DNA of 11,068 bases from Alphaproteobacteria bacterium (GTDB lineage Bacteria > Pseudomonadota > Alphaproteobacteria > RF32 > CAG-977): positions 1 through 11,068 of the forward strand of contig JAFVEJ010000101.1 in the NCBI GenBank assembly GCA_017476085.1. The letters run 5' to 3'. A program made the translations under genes and the position numbers. The notes beneath the pieces are model-generated. The model searched no databases, had not been told where the DNA came from, and saw only the letters and a program-made list of their open reading frames with translations. Numbering within the stretch: position 1 is the first letter of the stretch; the number at the start of each line of letters is the position of its first letter. This document shows, one piece after another, positions 1 through 7,694 of the stretch.

Positions 1-1
1 C

Positions 2-364
2 GTATTTGGAAATTGCGGCGCGTCCGGAAATGCCCAGAAACTTTTCCGTATCCATTTCCGCGGGCAACCCGTGGCAGTCCCAACCAAAACGACGTTCGAC
101 GCGATGGCCGCGCATCGTCTGATAACGGGGAATAATGTCCTTCACATATCCCGTAACCAAATGCCCGTAATGCGGCAGACCGTTCGCAAACGGAGGACCG
201 TCGTAGAACACATATTCGTTAGAGCCTTTTTCACCGGCGGCGCGGTTGTTGACGGACTTTTTAAAAGTGCCGTTCTCGCGCCAAAATTTTAAAATGTCTT
301 CTTCCAAAGCCGGGAAATCGGCTTTCGGGCTGACTTCGGGATAATGTTTTATTTTTTCGGACAT
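2..364 (-). CDS. ileS: Isoleucyl-tRNA synthetase, N-terminal part (cut by window edge)
   Basis: The first 121 codons of a class I aminoacyl-tRNA synthetase that charges tRNA-Ile with isoleucine in the cytoplasm. The start is an ATG read from 364 to 362. Residues 51-76 hold the Rossmann-fold entry [15 protein letters not shown], in which HYGH (65-68) is the HIGH ATP-binding signature. [14 protein letters not shown] (91-104) follows, a hallmark of isoleucyl-tRNA synthetases. The HYGH form and the following [10 protein letters not shown] resemble the eukaryote-like IleRS type that also occurs in some alphaproteobacteria, rather than the E. coli type. The editing domain, the KMSKS loop and the anticodon-binding domain lie beyond the left edge. 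No clear Shine-Dalgarno precedes the ATG. The gene is divergent from the coiled-coil gene at 507. Identity is secure; subtype assignment is from memory of the family. Confidence 0.95.
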   Translation of the reverse strand, partial: MSEKIKHYPEVSPKADFPALEEDILKFWRENGTFKKSVNNRAAGEKGSNEYVFYDGPPFANGLPHYGHLVTGYVKDIIPRYQTMRGHRVERRFGWDCHGLPAEMDTEKFLGISGRAAISKY

Positions 365-506
365 CGTTTTTCACTTTTGTTAATCAAGTTCTGTATTTAT
401 ATAAGACTTTTTAAACTGATAGCAAATATTGTCAATAGAATCCTTGACGACAAGAGGATTTTACGAGATTCTTATTAAGCTATGAACTCTGACAGGACCG
501 GATAAA
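365..506. promoter_or_regulatory. Divergent intergenic region between ileS and the coiled-coil gene
   Basis: This 142-base AT-rich gap must carry the promoters of both divergent genes. For ileS on the minus strand, TTGACA (complement of 430-435) lies 16 bases from a weak -10, TAAAAA (complement of 408-413). An alternative is TTGCTA with TATAAA 18 bases downstream (complement of about 395-425). On the plus strand TTGACG at 444-449 is a possible -35 for the gene at 507, but no good -10 sits at the normal distance. AGGA at 494-497 is the likely ribosome binding site for the ATG at 507. These are matches by eye and not verified promoters. Confidence 0.35.
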
Positions 507-3500
507 ATGACGCAGGACACAGAAGCCGAATACAACTCGAATGCTTTTTCCGACGATACAAAAATGATGTTTTCCGAACAAAGCGGTTTGCCTGAACAAG
601 CCAAACCGCAAAAAACGGATAACAGCTTGATCGCCGCTGCCGCTTTAAGCATTGTCTGGGCCTTTTTGGTCATTGATTATCTGCTGTCCAGCGGTTGGTG
701 GGCAGCGCGTTTTGAAATGACTCCGCCCGAGTTTATGAGCATTATCGCCGGATCTTTGTCTCCGTTTGCTTTTATTTGGATTGCCGCCATTTATTTTTCT
801 TCTCAGCGCAAATATGTCAAAGAAGCCCGAAAGCTGCGCAGTTATATTTTTGAATTTACGCATCCCAACGCCAAAAACAAATTATACGTCAAGTCCCTGT
901 TGGATGATATCCGCCAACAAACATCGGATTTAAACATTGTGTACAACTTGCTGAAAGAATGCACAAACAATACGCAAAACACATTAAAAGACCGATTAAA
1001 CGATCTGAACCGCATTGTCGGAACACTTCAGGAAGACATCGAAACATCCGTTCATAAAATAGGGCAGCAAACGGAACTGCTTAACGAATCGTCCGTACAA
1101 ATCAATGAAAGAACAACAGAAGCTGCCGGATTGCTGGAAACGAACCTGACGGCCATTCAAACCGCAGCCGATCAATTTTCCGACCTGACATCTTCGGTTA
1201 ATTCCGATTTGCAAACTGCTGTTCATCAACTGACCGAAACCGGCGATACGCTGTCCGACAAAACGCTGCGCATTTCTTCTGAAATTCGGGAACAACAAAC
1301 ATTACTGCAAAACACCGCTGAAAACGTACGCGATATTATGACGCGTCAAACAGCCGCCGCAGCCGCGGAATTAAACCGTCAGAGCGCTTTTATTGTCGAA
1401 GCGGGGAATCGCATATTCGAAACAGTCAACCAACAATCACTCCGCGTCAAAGAGGCTGTTGAAAATCATGTAGCCACCCTGACCGGCAGCGGTGAATCTA
1501 TTGAAAATAATGTTTATTCCATTATCTCCGATTTAGAAACGCAAATTTCCGTTCTGAACGATACGGCGCAATCCGCTCAAGACAACACGGAAAAAATGCT
1601 GTCCGGATTGGAACGGCGCATCAATATGCTTGAAGACCTTTTCAGCAAACAAATCGATACCGTTTCCGCCAACGACAAACAGCTGCTTGAAACAGCCGGA
1701 CAAATTCAAAACACCTTTAAAGAACAAAATGCGCTGCTGGATCAGGAAGCGGAAAAAATTATCACGCGTTTCAAAACGATTGAAACAACATTGGATACTT
1801 ATATTAATGAAATCAATTCGGCTTCGACAACCGCGATTGATCAAATTTCCGTCGTTTCCGAATCCCTGAGCGGAAAAGCGGGCCAGATTGCCGCCGTCGG
1901 CGAACAAACCCGGACAGAAATATCGGCTGTTGACGAAGATATTTCAAACAGAGCCGGCCGTTTGACGGAAGCGGTTTCCAGATTGAAAGAACGGGCTGAA
2001 ACCGTTTCGGCGGCTTTAACCGAGCATACTCAAAAACTGGCGGAAGCATTGGACGGCACAGAGCCGCGCTTATCCGCCATTCAGGAAAACATTCGGACAA
2101 GCCTTGCGGAACTGAACGACAACATAACCGCGACAGAAGAAAAAACGGAAACGGCCTGCCAGAAATTAATGAAGCAAAACAATGAGTTGTCAGATTTGAC
2201 CGGTGCTTTGGTTTCTCAAGCGATTGTAACGGAAACATCTTTGGCTCAGCAGCAAAAATACATTTCCAACGCTGCCGCAAAAATAGATGCGGCCAAAACC
2301 GATCTGAAAGAACAATCGACAGATTTGACGGATATTGCCGAATTGCTTGATTCGCGTGCGGCGGAAACGGTTTTGCGTCTGACTCGTTTATTCGAAGACA
2401 CTCTGACGCAGTCCGGCAAAATCGTCGATCAGGTCAATACGCTGGATGCCAGCCTTTTAAGTAAAATCAACGCCTTGGATATGTCTTCGCAAAAGACGGT
2501 CATCGCCAACAATACGCTGCATGAAGAATTGGATCGCCATAAAGCGCTTTTGGACGCTTCCGCAAATCGGATGACCACCTACGCAGAAGAAATAAGCGCG
2601 GAAATTGCCAGACAAACGACTCAAATGGATATTTCTTCCGAACTGATCCAATCCCGCTGTGAAAAAGTCGTTCAGCAAATTGACGAACAGTTCAGAAAAT
2701 TAACGGAAGACGCCCAAATTTTAATTGACAACACACAAAACGCTTCCACCGTGATGACGGATCAGTCCGAAAAACTTGAAACGCTCTTTAACCGGCAAAA
2801 CTCAACATTATCCGAAGTATCGGACAAACTGGCGGAACAAAGTTCTCAGGTTGCAACGATGCTTCGCGAACAATCCGAACAGGCGGATAAAGATTTGGAA
2901 CGCCTTGTTTCCAGAATCAATTTAATTGAAGAAGGATTGAACGTTCAAACAAAAGAACTCTCCCACGCTTCCGAAATGACCATATCGCAGCTGGAAACCG
3001 TCGGAACAGCCTTAACGCGCCAAGCGGAAACATTGTCAACGCTCAGCGATGACACGAAGGAAAAAATAGCCGAAATCAGTTCTTCCGTTTCCGACGCCAC
3101 GACAAAATTATCGGAAATGGCGCAGATCGCCTGCCAACGCAATTCCGAATCTTTATCCGCTTTGGAAGCCAAACAAAATGACTTTAAGCAATCCGCAGAC
3201 GATTTGATGCAGAGAATCCTTGCTTTGCAGGATGAAATATCGCAGCAAACCGACAATTTGCAAAAACAGTCTGTCAAATCGACACAACAAGCCGTTATGG
3301 TACGCGATTCCATGCAACGGCATATTGTTGATCTGGGAGACGTGGCCAATATCGTGGCAACTCAATCCCGTATGGGGGAAGCGGCGCTAAGCAATCAGAT
3401 CAATTATCTGAAAGAAGCGGCGGAAAACGTTATGACGCACATCCGAAGCATTAATGAAGCGGTTCGTCAGAATACAAACGATTTGTTGACCGCGTCTTCG

Positions 3501-4673
3501 CGAATCGGTTTTGAATTGGATGCGATGGGTGAAAATTTGCGCCGCAGAAATGAGGAAGCATCCAAATCTGCCGAAGACAGTTTGGCCAGATCGCAGGCCG
3601 CCGCTCAATTTTTGGAAGAAAAAGCCATTCTTTTATCCGATATGACCGAACAGGTAACGAACAATCTGACAACGGCCGGCAATGAATTTTCAGCCCATGC
3701 CAATATGATCGAAGCTGCCGGACAAATCGCCAGGGAACAGCTGGAAACGACGGGAGAATCTTTCCTGGTTCAATCTCATCAGCTGACCCGTATTTCCGAA
3801 GACGCACAAAAGGCCGTTAAAAACCTGAGTATTGTTATGCGGGAACGGGCTGTTGATTTCAACAAAACCGCCGAAGAAGCCGGCGCCAGGGTACGCAGTA
3901 TGAATGATACCATCATACAGATCGAAAAAGAATTTGAAGAAATGTCAAACAAAGGCGTTATTCAAATTGACCTGGCCGGCCAGCGTCTGCGCTCCATGCT
4001 CAGCGAAGTGGCCGGAAATTCCGAACGCATTGCCGTTGAAGTGCGTAAATCCGGCGAACAGTTTGTCGATCAGTCGGATTTGTTGTCCGTCGCTGCGGAT
4101 GACGCATTAAAACGGCTGCAGAATTTATTGAATATCATGCGTGAAAACGCCAAAGAAATTCAGGAATCCGGCGAAAAGATTTCGGCTCAGTCTCTGAAAT
4201 TGGGCGGTGCGTTCAACAGACAGGTTCAGTCTTTGATTTCCGCCTCCCGATCGGCGGAAGAATACATTACCGCATTGGATAAAAGAAAAGAAGAAGCCGA
4301 TACGGATCGTTTTATGAAAGAAGCCTCTTTTATTCTGGAAAGGCTGCAGTCTTTGGGTGTTGATATGGCGCGCATTTATACGCCAAATGTTGAAGAAGAC
4401 CTTTGGAAACGGTATTATTCCGGCGACAGAAGCGCGTTTATTCGTCATCTGTCCCGCGCCGTCGATAAACAACAAGTACGAAAAATAACGGAAACTTTTA
4501 CGGAAAATGCTGAATTCAGAGAATATGTTTCCCGCTATATCGCCGAATTTGACAGTATTTTATCCCGCGCTCAGGAAAATGAACGCTCTGATATTTTAAC
4601 CGGTATTTTGCTGGGCTCCGAAGCGGGACGTTTGTACATGCTCCTATCCAAAATCTTCAATAAGGAAGCTTAA
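507..4673 (+). CDS. Large two-TM coiled-coil protein, TipN-like (polarity factor family)
   Basis: A 1388-residue inner-membrane protein. After a polar N-terminus (1-38), hydrophobic segments at about 40-61 and 76-97 form a membrane hairpin with a short periplasmic loop. The basic stretch after the second segment (RKYVKEARKLR) places the rest in the cytoplasm. From about 110 to 1270 the chain is almost unbroken Gln/Glu/Ser/Thr/Ala-rich coiled coil with little proline. A distinct C-terminal domain (about 1279-1388) contains LWKRYYSGDRSAF and a region ending SEAGRLYMLLSKIF. Architecture and C-terminus resemble alphaproteobacterial proteins of the TipN type, which in Caulobacter mark the new pole and help place division and flagellar factors. 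Caulobacter TipN is shorter, about 880 residues. The start is supported by AGGA nine bases upstream. A related alternative is an uncharacterised filament-like or methyl-accepting-like coiled-coil protein; no signalling hairpin of chemoreceptors is evident. Function here is inferred, and the TipN link is moderate. Confidence 0.8.
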   Translation: MTQDTEAEYNSNAFSDDTKMMFSEQSGLPEQAKPQKTDNSLIAAAALSIVWAFLVIDYLLSSGWWAARFEMTPPEFMSIIAGSLSPFAFIWIAAIYFSSQRKYVKEARKLRSYIFEFTHPNAKNKLYVKSLLDDIRQQTSDLNIVYNLLKECTNNTQNTLKDRLNDLNRIVGTLQEDIETSVHKIGQQTELLNESSVQINERTTEAAGLLETNLTAIQTAADQFSDLTSSVNSDLQTAVHQLTETGDTLSDKTLRISSEIREQQTLLQNTAENVRDIMTRQTAAAAAELNRQSAFIVEAGNRIFETVNQQSLRVKEAVENHVATLTGSGESIENNVYSIISDLETQISVLNDTAQSAQDNTEKMLSGLERRINMLEDLFSKQIDTVSANDKQLLETAGQIQNTFKEQNALLDQEAEKIITRFKTIETTLDTYINEINSASTTAIDQISVVSESLSGKAGQIAAVGEQTRTEISAVDEDISNRAGRLTEAVSRLKERAETVSAALTEHTQKLAEALDGTEPRLSAIQENIRTSLAELNDNITATEEKTETACQKLMKQNNELSDLTGALVSQAIVTETSLAQQQKYISNAAAKIDAAKTDLKEQSTDLTDIAELLDSRAAETVLRLTRLFEDTLTQSGKIVDQVNTLDASLLSKINALDMSSQKTVIANNTLHEELDRHKALLDASANRMTTYAEEISAEIARQTTQMDISSELIQSRCEKVVQQIDEQFRKLTEDAQILIDNTQNASTVMTDQSEKLETLFNRQNSTLSEVSDKLAEQSSQVATMLREQSEQADKDLERLVSRINLIEEGLNVQTKELSHASEMTISQLETVGTALTRQAETLSTLSDDTKEKIAEISSSVSDATTKLSEMAQIACQRNSESLSALEAKQNDFKQSADDLMQRILALQDEISQQTDNLQKQSVKSTQQAVMVRDSMQRHIVDLGDVANIVATQSRMGEAALSNQINYLKEAAENVMTHIRSINEAVRQNTNDLLTASSRIGFELDAMGENLRRRNEEASKSAEDSLARSQAAAQFLEEKAILLSDMTEQVTNNLTTAGNEFSAHANMIEAAGQIAREQLETTGESFLVQSHQLTRISEDAQKAVKNLSIVMRERAVDFNKTAEEAGARVRSMNDTIIQIEKEFEEMSNKGVIQIDLAGQRLRSMLSEVAGNSERIAVEVRKSGEQFVDQSDLLSVAADDALKRLQNLLNIMRENAKEIQESGEKISAQSLKLGGAFNRQVQSLISASRSAEEYITALDKRKEEADTDRFMKEASFILERLQSLGVDMARIYTPNVEEDLWKRYYSGDRSAFIRHLSRAVDKQQVRKITETFTENAEFREYVSRYIAEFDSILSRAQENERSDILTGILLGSEAGRLYMLLSKIFNKEA
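3753..4199 (+). repeat. Degenerate internal protein repeat in the coiled-coil gene
   Basis: Two segments of the coiled-coil protein align by eye. One begins at Gly1083 (GESFLVQSHQL, codon at 3753) and the other at Gly1183 (GEQFVDQSDLL, codon at 4053), exactly 100 residues apart. Both continue through an Ala/Asp-rich stretch into a conserved MRE(R/N)A element (IVMRERAVDF and NIMRENAKEI). A third, weaker copy may begin near GNEFSAHANM, about 25 residues before the first. The DNA is diverged, so this is an old duplication within the protein and not a recent DNA repeat. Confidence 0.45.
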
Positions 4674-4847
4674 AAAAAAACATCCTTTCCGCGGCCTTCG
4701 GCAAAAAGAGAAGTTGTTTGTTTAATGTGTTTTGTCTTATGATAATGATCGGAAAACGAAAAAACGACAAAAAGACAGAAGCAATACATGCAACGCTTTT
4801 TTATCGGATAAATATATTTTTAAAGCTTATTTAACAGGAGAAATCAA
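4674..4847 (+). promoter_or_regulatory. Intergenic region upstream of the STAS gene, with possible promoter
   Basis: This 174-base AT-rich gap has no convincing terminator after the coiled-coil gene; the GCCTTCGGC motif near 4695 gives only three base pairs. A possible promoter is TTGTTT (4714-4719) with TATGAT (4738-4743) 18 bases downstream. The -10 matches 5 of 6 consensus bases but the -35 only 3. AGGAG at 4836-4840, seven bases before the ATG at 4848, is a strong ribosome binding site, suggesting efficient translation of the STAS protein. Confidence 0.3.
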
Positions 4848-5177
4848 ATGCAAATCGAAAAAACGCAGGAAGGTGATATTGTTGTTTTGAAGGTTATCGG
4901 CCAGCTGACATCGTCAACATCGCCTGCGCTGGAAACCGCTGTTAACGACGTTTTGAAAACGGAAAGCAATCTTGTTTTAGATTTTGCCGAATTGGATTTT
5001 TTGGCTTCCTCCGGTTTACGCGTCATTTTATCGACTCAGAAAAGAATAAACGCCAAAGACGGCGCGCTGGTTATCCGCAACGTCAATAAAGTTGTGATGG
5101 AAGTGTTTGAAATGACCGGATTGCGGGATTTTCTCAATGTTTTCCAGGGCAATCGGCAGATTTCCGGGTCAAAATGA
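4848..5177 (+). CDS. STAS-domain anti-sigma factor antagonist (RsbV/SpoIIAA family)
   Basis: A 109-residue cytoplasmic protein that is essentially one STAS domain, the usual size for RsbV/SpoIIAA antagonists. The family signature is at 45-61, DFAELDFLASSGLRVIL, and Ser54 in the SSG turn is the expected phosphorylation site. The unphosphorylated form of such proteins binds an RsbW-type kinase and so releases that kinase's other partner; phosphorylation switches binding off. The residue before the serine is Ala53, where SpoIIAA and RsbV have Asp; other STAS proteins also vary here. The neighbour 48 bases downstream encodes both a phosphatase and a kinase domain suited to dephosphorylating and phosphorylating this protein, so the two very likely form one switch and are probably co-transcribed. 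The start is fixed by AGGAG seven bases upstream. The family call is secure; the partner is inferred from position. Confidence 0.92.
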   Translation: MQIEKTQEGDIVVLKVIGQLTSSTSPALETAVNDVLKTESNLVLDFAELDFLASSGLRVILSTQKRINAKDGALVIRNVNKVVMEVFEMTGLRDFLNVFQGNRQISGSK

Positions 5178-5225
5178 CGGAATTGCGGGAAATTATCAAT
5201 ATCCACTAACAGATCGGGACACACG

Positions 5226-7523
5226 ATGCTCGAAAAAAAAGCCCCCTCTCTGCACCGCGTTTTTCAAGCGTGGTTGTTGTTGTTTGTCTTTATCGCTTTT
5301 TGCATCATATTCAGCCTTTCGTATTTCTTTCAAACGCGTTCGGCTCAAAATATGATGATGCGTCAGGCGGTTTTACATTTGGATTATATCGGCAATCAGG
5401 TCAAAATCATTGAAGACGATTTAAAAGATCTGAAAAAAGAATTAAGCAACGGCTTGGTTGAAAAAGCCCGTGTTTTTGCCATGCTTTTGAAAAATGCGCC
5501 GATATTGCTGCATAATAAAAACTTCTTGCAGGATTGGAGCAAAGACGCGGGAATAGAAGAAATCAGCATCCTTGGCAGGGACGGCATCGTGATCGAATCT
5601 TTTCCGGAAAAATTTATCGGCACCGATTTTAAAGAATACGATCTGATGCACCCCTATTTGCCGTTGATTAACAAGAAAGACGGCGTTTATGTCGAAGATT
5701 TGCGCACCAGTTATAACAAAAGCGGCAGCGTTAATTCGTTGGTACAATTTGTCGGCGTATCACGTTTGGATGCTCCCGGCGTCATTCAGATGGGGTATTC
5801 GGCCGAACGATATGCCGAAGCATTAAAAACGGCGTCCGCCGACGTTTTAGCCGATGATTATATTCTGGGAAAAGACGGTTTTATCATTATCTCAAAAGAC
5901 GATAAAATTATCAGCGCCGGACATAAAGAGTTAAAAGGAACGACTTTGACGGGTTCCGATTGGAACTTCATCAAAGATATGCCGGAAAATCAGATTTTAT
6001 TAAAAAATTCCGTTTTCCTGATGTCACGACAAATTGATTCTTATCGTTTAACCGCCGTCATGCCGAAAAGCGATGTTTACGCCTTCCGCAATACGATTTT
6101 ATCGTGGGCGGCTCTTGTTTACATACTTCTGCTGTTCATCGTGTACGTTTTCCTGTCGGCATTATTGGAGCGGGTCGTCGTCCGCGGGATTGAAAAAACA
6201 AACACGACATTGGAAAAAATTACCGAAGGAAACCTGAACGAAAAAGTCGATGTGCATTCGAATCTGGAATTTGTTTCTCTGTCCAACGGCATTAACACAA
6301 TGGTTGACACGTTGAAAGAAGCTATCGCCGAAGCAGCCGCCCGTTTGGATAAGGAATTGGAATTTGCCCGAGAAATTCAACATGCCGCCTTGCCGCGCAT
6401 ATTCCCGCCGTATCCCAACAAAAACGAATTCGATATTTTTGCATCAATGACGGCGGCAAAAGAAGTCGGAGGCGATTTTTACGATTTCTTTTTATTGGGA
6501 CACAACGGAAGTCATATCGGCATCGTCATTGCCGACGTATCCGGAAAAGGAATTCCGGCCGCTTTGTTTATGATGTCCGCCAAAACGCTGATTAAAAATT
6601 TTGCCGAAACGGGAATGTCGCCTGCAGAAATTTTTTATCATACCAACGAAAAATTATGTGAAAACAATGAAGCCGGCATGTTTGTAACGGCGTTTATGGG
6701 GATATTGGAAATCGAAACCGGCAAATTCACCTATGTCAATGCGGGACACAATCCTCCGTTGATAAAACGGGCGGACGGCGGTTTTGAACGAATGACGTTA
6801 AAACCGGGATTTATGTTGGGCGCTCTGGATTCTTTTGCGTATCAACAGAGCGAAACATGTCTGGACGGCGGCGACACCATATTTTTATATACCGACGGTG
6901 TTACGGAAGCTCAAAATAAAAACCTCGAATTATTTGGAGACGACCGTTTGCACGACGTTTTGAACGAAAACGCTGATAAAGCGCCGAAAGGACTGCTGAC
7001 GGCCGTTCATGAAGCGGTTGCCGCGTATGTTGACGGCGCGGAACAATCCGACGATTTAACTATGCTGGCTTTGACATATCATCCGAAAACGCTGACCGTT
7101 CCCGCTGAAATCGAACATCAGGGCGAAGTTATGAACTTTGTTGACGAGATGTTGAAAAAAGCCTCCGCATCGCCGGAAACCATCGCCAAAACGAATATCG
7201 TGTTGGATGAAATTTTTACCAACATCTGTCATTACGCATATGCGCCGGCCAAAGGAACAGCGACGATTCGTTGTTGTGTCGGCGGAACGCCCGCTTTTAT
7301 GTCTTTGGTATTCCGCGACAAAGGAAAGCCGTTTAACCCGTTGAACAAAGCGGATCCTGATATTACGGCAAAAATAGAAGACCGTGAAATCGGCAATCTG
7401 GGCATTTTTATGGTAAAACAGATCATGGATTCCGTTGAATATGAATACAAAAACGAAGAAAACGTGCTGACCATGGTCAAACGTTTGGAAACCGCTTCGA
7501 ACGAAAAACAGCCGATTGATTAA
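5226..7523 (+). CDS. Membrane sensor with SpoIIE/RsbU phosphatase and RsbW-like kinase domains
   Basis: A 765-residue bifunctional regulator. TM1 is at about 14-35, an extracytoplasmic sensor at 36-290, TM2 at about 291-312, HAMP at 313-365, PP2C-type SpoIIE phosphatase at about 375-620, and an RsbW-type HATPase at about 625-755. The sensor looks like a double Cache domain (ISILGRDGIVIES and YILGKDGFIIISKDDKII strands). The phosphatase has the metal-binding motifs VGGDFYD (414-420), ADVSGKG (436-442), TDGVTEA (556-562) and SDDLTM (608-613). The kinase domain keeps the N box with Glu662 and Asn666 (LDEIFTN), a G1-like DKGKPFNP (698-705) and the G2 box GNLGIF (723-728), so it looks active. It would both phosphorylate and dephosphorylate a STAS antagonist, most likely the product of the gene just upstream. 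GGGA at 5216-5219 is a modest ribosome binding site. Fusions of these two activities are known, for example HsbR in Pseudomonas and SypE in Vibrio, both with different sensory parts. The ligand is unknown. Confidence 0.93.
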   Translation: MLEKKAPSLHRVFQAWLLLFVFIAFCIIFSLSYFFQTRSAQNMMMRQAVLHLDYIGNQVKIIEDDLKDLKKELSNGLVEKARVFAMLLKNAPILLHNKNFLQDWSKDAGIEEISILGRDGIVIESFPEKFIGTDFKEYDLMHPYLPLINKKDGVYVEDLRTSYNKSGSVNSLVQFVGVSRLDAPGVIQMGYSAERYAEALKTASADVLADDYILGKDGFIIISKDDKIISAGHKELKGTTLTGSDWNFIKDMPENQILLKNSVFLMSRQIDSYRLTAVMPKSDVYAFRNTILSWAALVYILLLFIVYVFLSALLERVVVRGIEKTNTTLEKITEGNLNEKVDVHSNLEFVSLSNGINTMVDTLKEAIAEAAARLDKELEFAREIQHAALPRIFPPYPNKNEFDIFASMTAAKEVGGDFYDFFLLGHNGSHIGIVIADVSGKGIPAALFMMSAKTLIKNFAETGMSPAEIFYHTNEKLCENNEAGMFVTAFMGILEIETGKFTYVNAGHNPPLIKRADGGFERMTLKPGFMLGALDSFAYQQSETCLDGGDTIFLYTDGVTEAQNKNLELFGDDRLHDVLNENADKAPKGLLTAVHEAVAAYVDGAEQSDDLTMLALTYHPKTLTVPAEIEHQGEVMNFVDEMLKKASASPETIAKTNIVLDEIFTNICHYAYAPAKGTATIRCCVGGTPAFMSLVFRDKGKPFNPLNKADPDITAKIEDREIGNLGIFMVKQIMDSVEYEYKNEENVLTMVKRLETASNEKQPID

Positions 7524-7616
7524 AAGAGTTGCTTTTAAATCCGGCCCGATCGCGCGGAATTGAACAAAGTGCGTCATATCCTTTTTGATGCTTGCTTTTT
7601 CATAGATTTTTTTGTA

Positions 7617-7665
7617 CTCTGTTTCGTGATAAGAATGCTCATGGGAGGTTCTTTGAAAGACAGAG
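7617..7665 (+). other. Inner hairpin nested in the rpoH leader
   Basis: CTCTGTTT (7617-7624) can pair with AAGACAGAG read back over 7658-7665, giving eight pairs including one G-U. Inside it, AAGAA (7631-7635) can pair with TTCTT (7649-7653). The 13-base apical loop (7636-7648) ends with GGGAGG (7643-7648), a strong Shine-Dalgarno-like sequence. Together with the outer 13-bp repeat this makes a nested structure. It is predicted by eye only. Confidence 0.4.
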
Positions 7666-7694
7666 ATGTCATGTTGCTTAATGAAAGGATATGA
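7653..7694 (+). CDS. Possible 13-codon leader peptide upstream of rpoH
   Basis: A TTG at 7653-7655 opens a 13-codon frame reading MKDRDVMLLNERI and stopping at TGA 7692-7694. The stop overlaps the ATG at 7691 as ATGA, the usual arrangement of translationally coupled genes. GGGAGG at 7643-7648 lies four bases before the TTG, close but possible. A ribosome finishing this frame would pass through the 3' arm of the leader stem and could open it. The frame is very short and starts with a rare codon, so it may be chance. Confidence 0.2.
   Translation: MKDRDVMLLNERI

Noticed and set aside
482..505. Seven-codon frame (MNSDRTG) ending one base before the coiled-coil gene start
   Set aside because: Very short, with no ribosome binding site of its own.
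1813..2280. A 155-codon minus-strand open frame within the coiled-coil gene
   Set aside because: Composition is that of a reverse complement of Gln/Glu-rich coding sequence; no start signal or family.
4666..4828. Two AAGCTT motifs flanked by A and T runs on either side of the gap before the STAS gene
   Set aside because: The match is AT-rich, needs a bulge, and the arms are about 150 bases apart; likely chance.
7520..7538. TTAAAAG / CTTTTAA hairpin at the stop of the phosphatase-kinase gene
   Set aside because: Seven pairs with only one G-C and no following U tract; too weak for a terminator.
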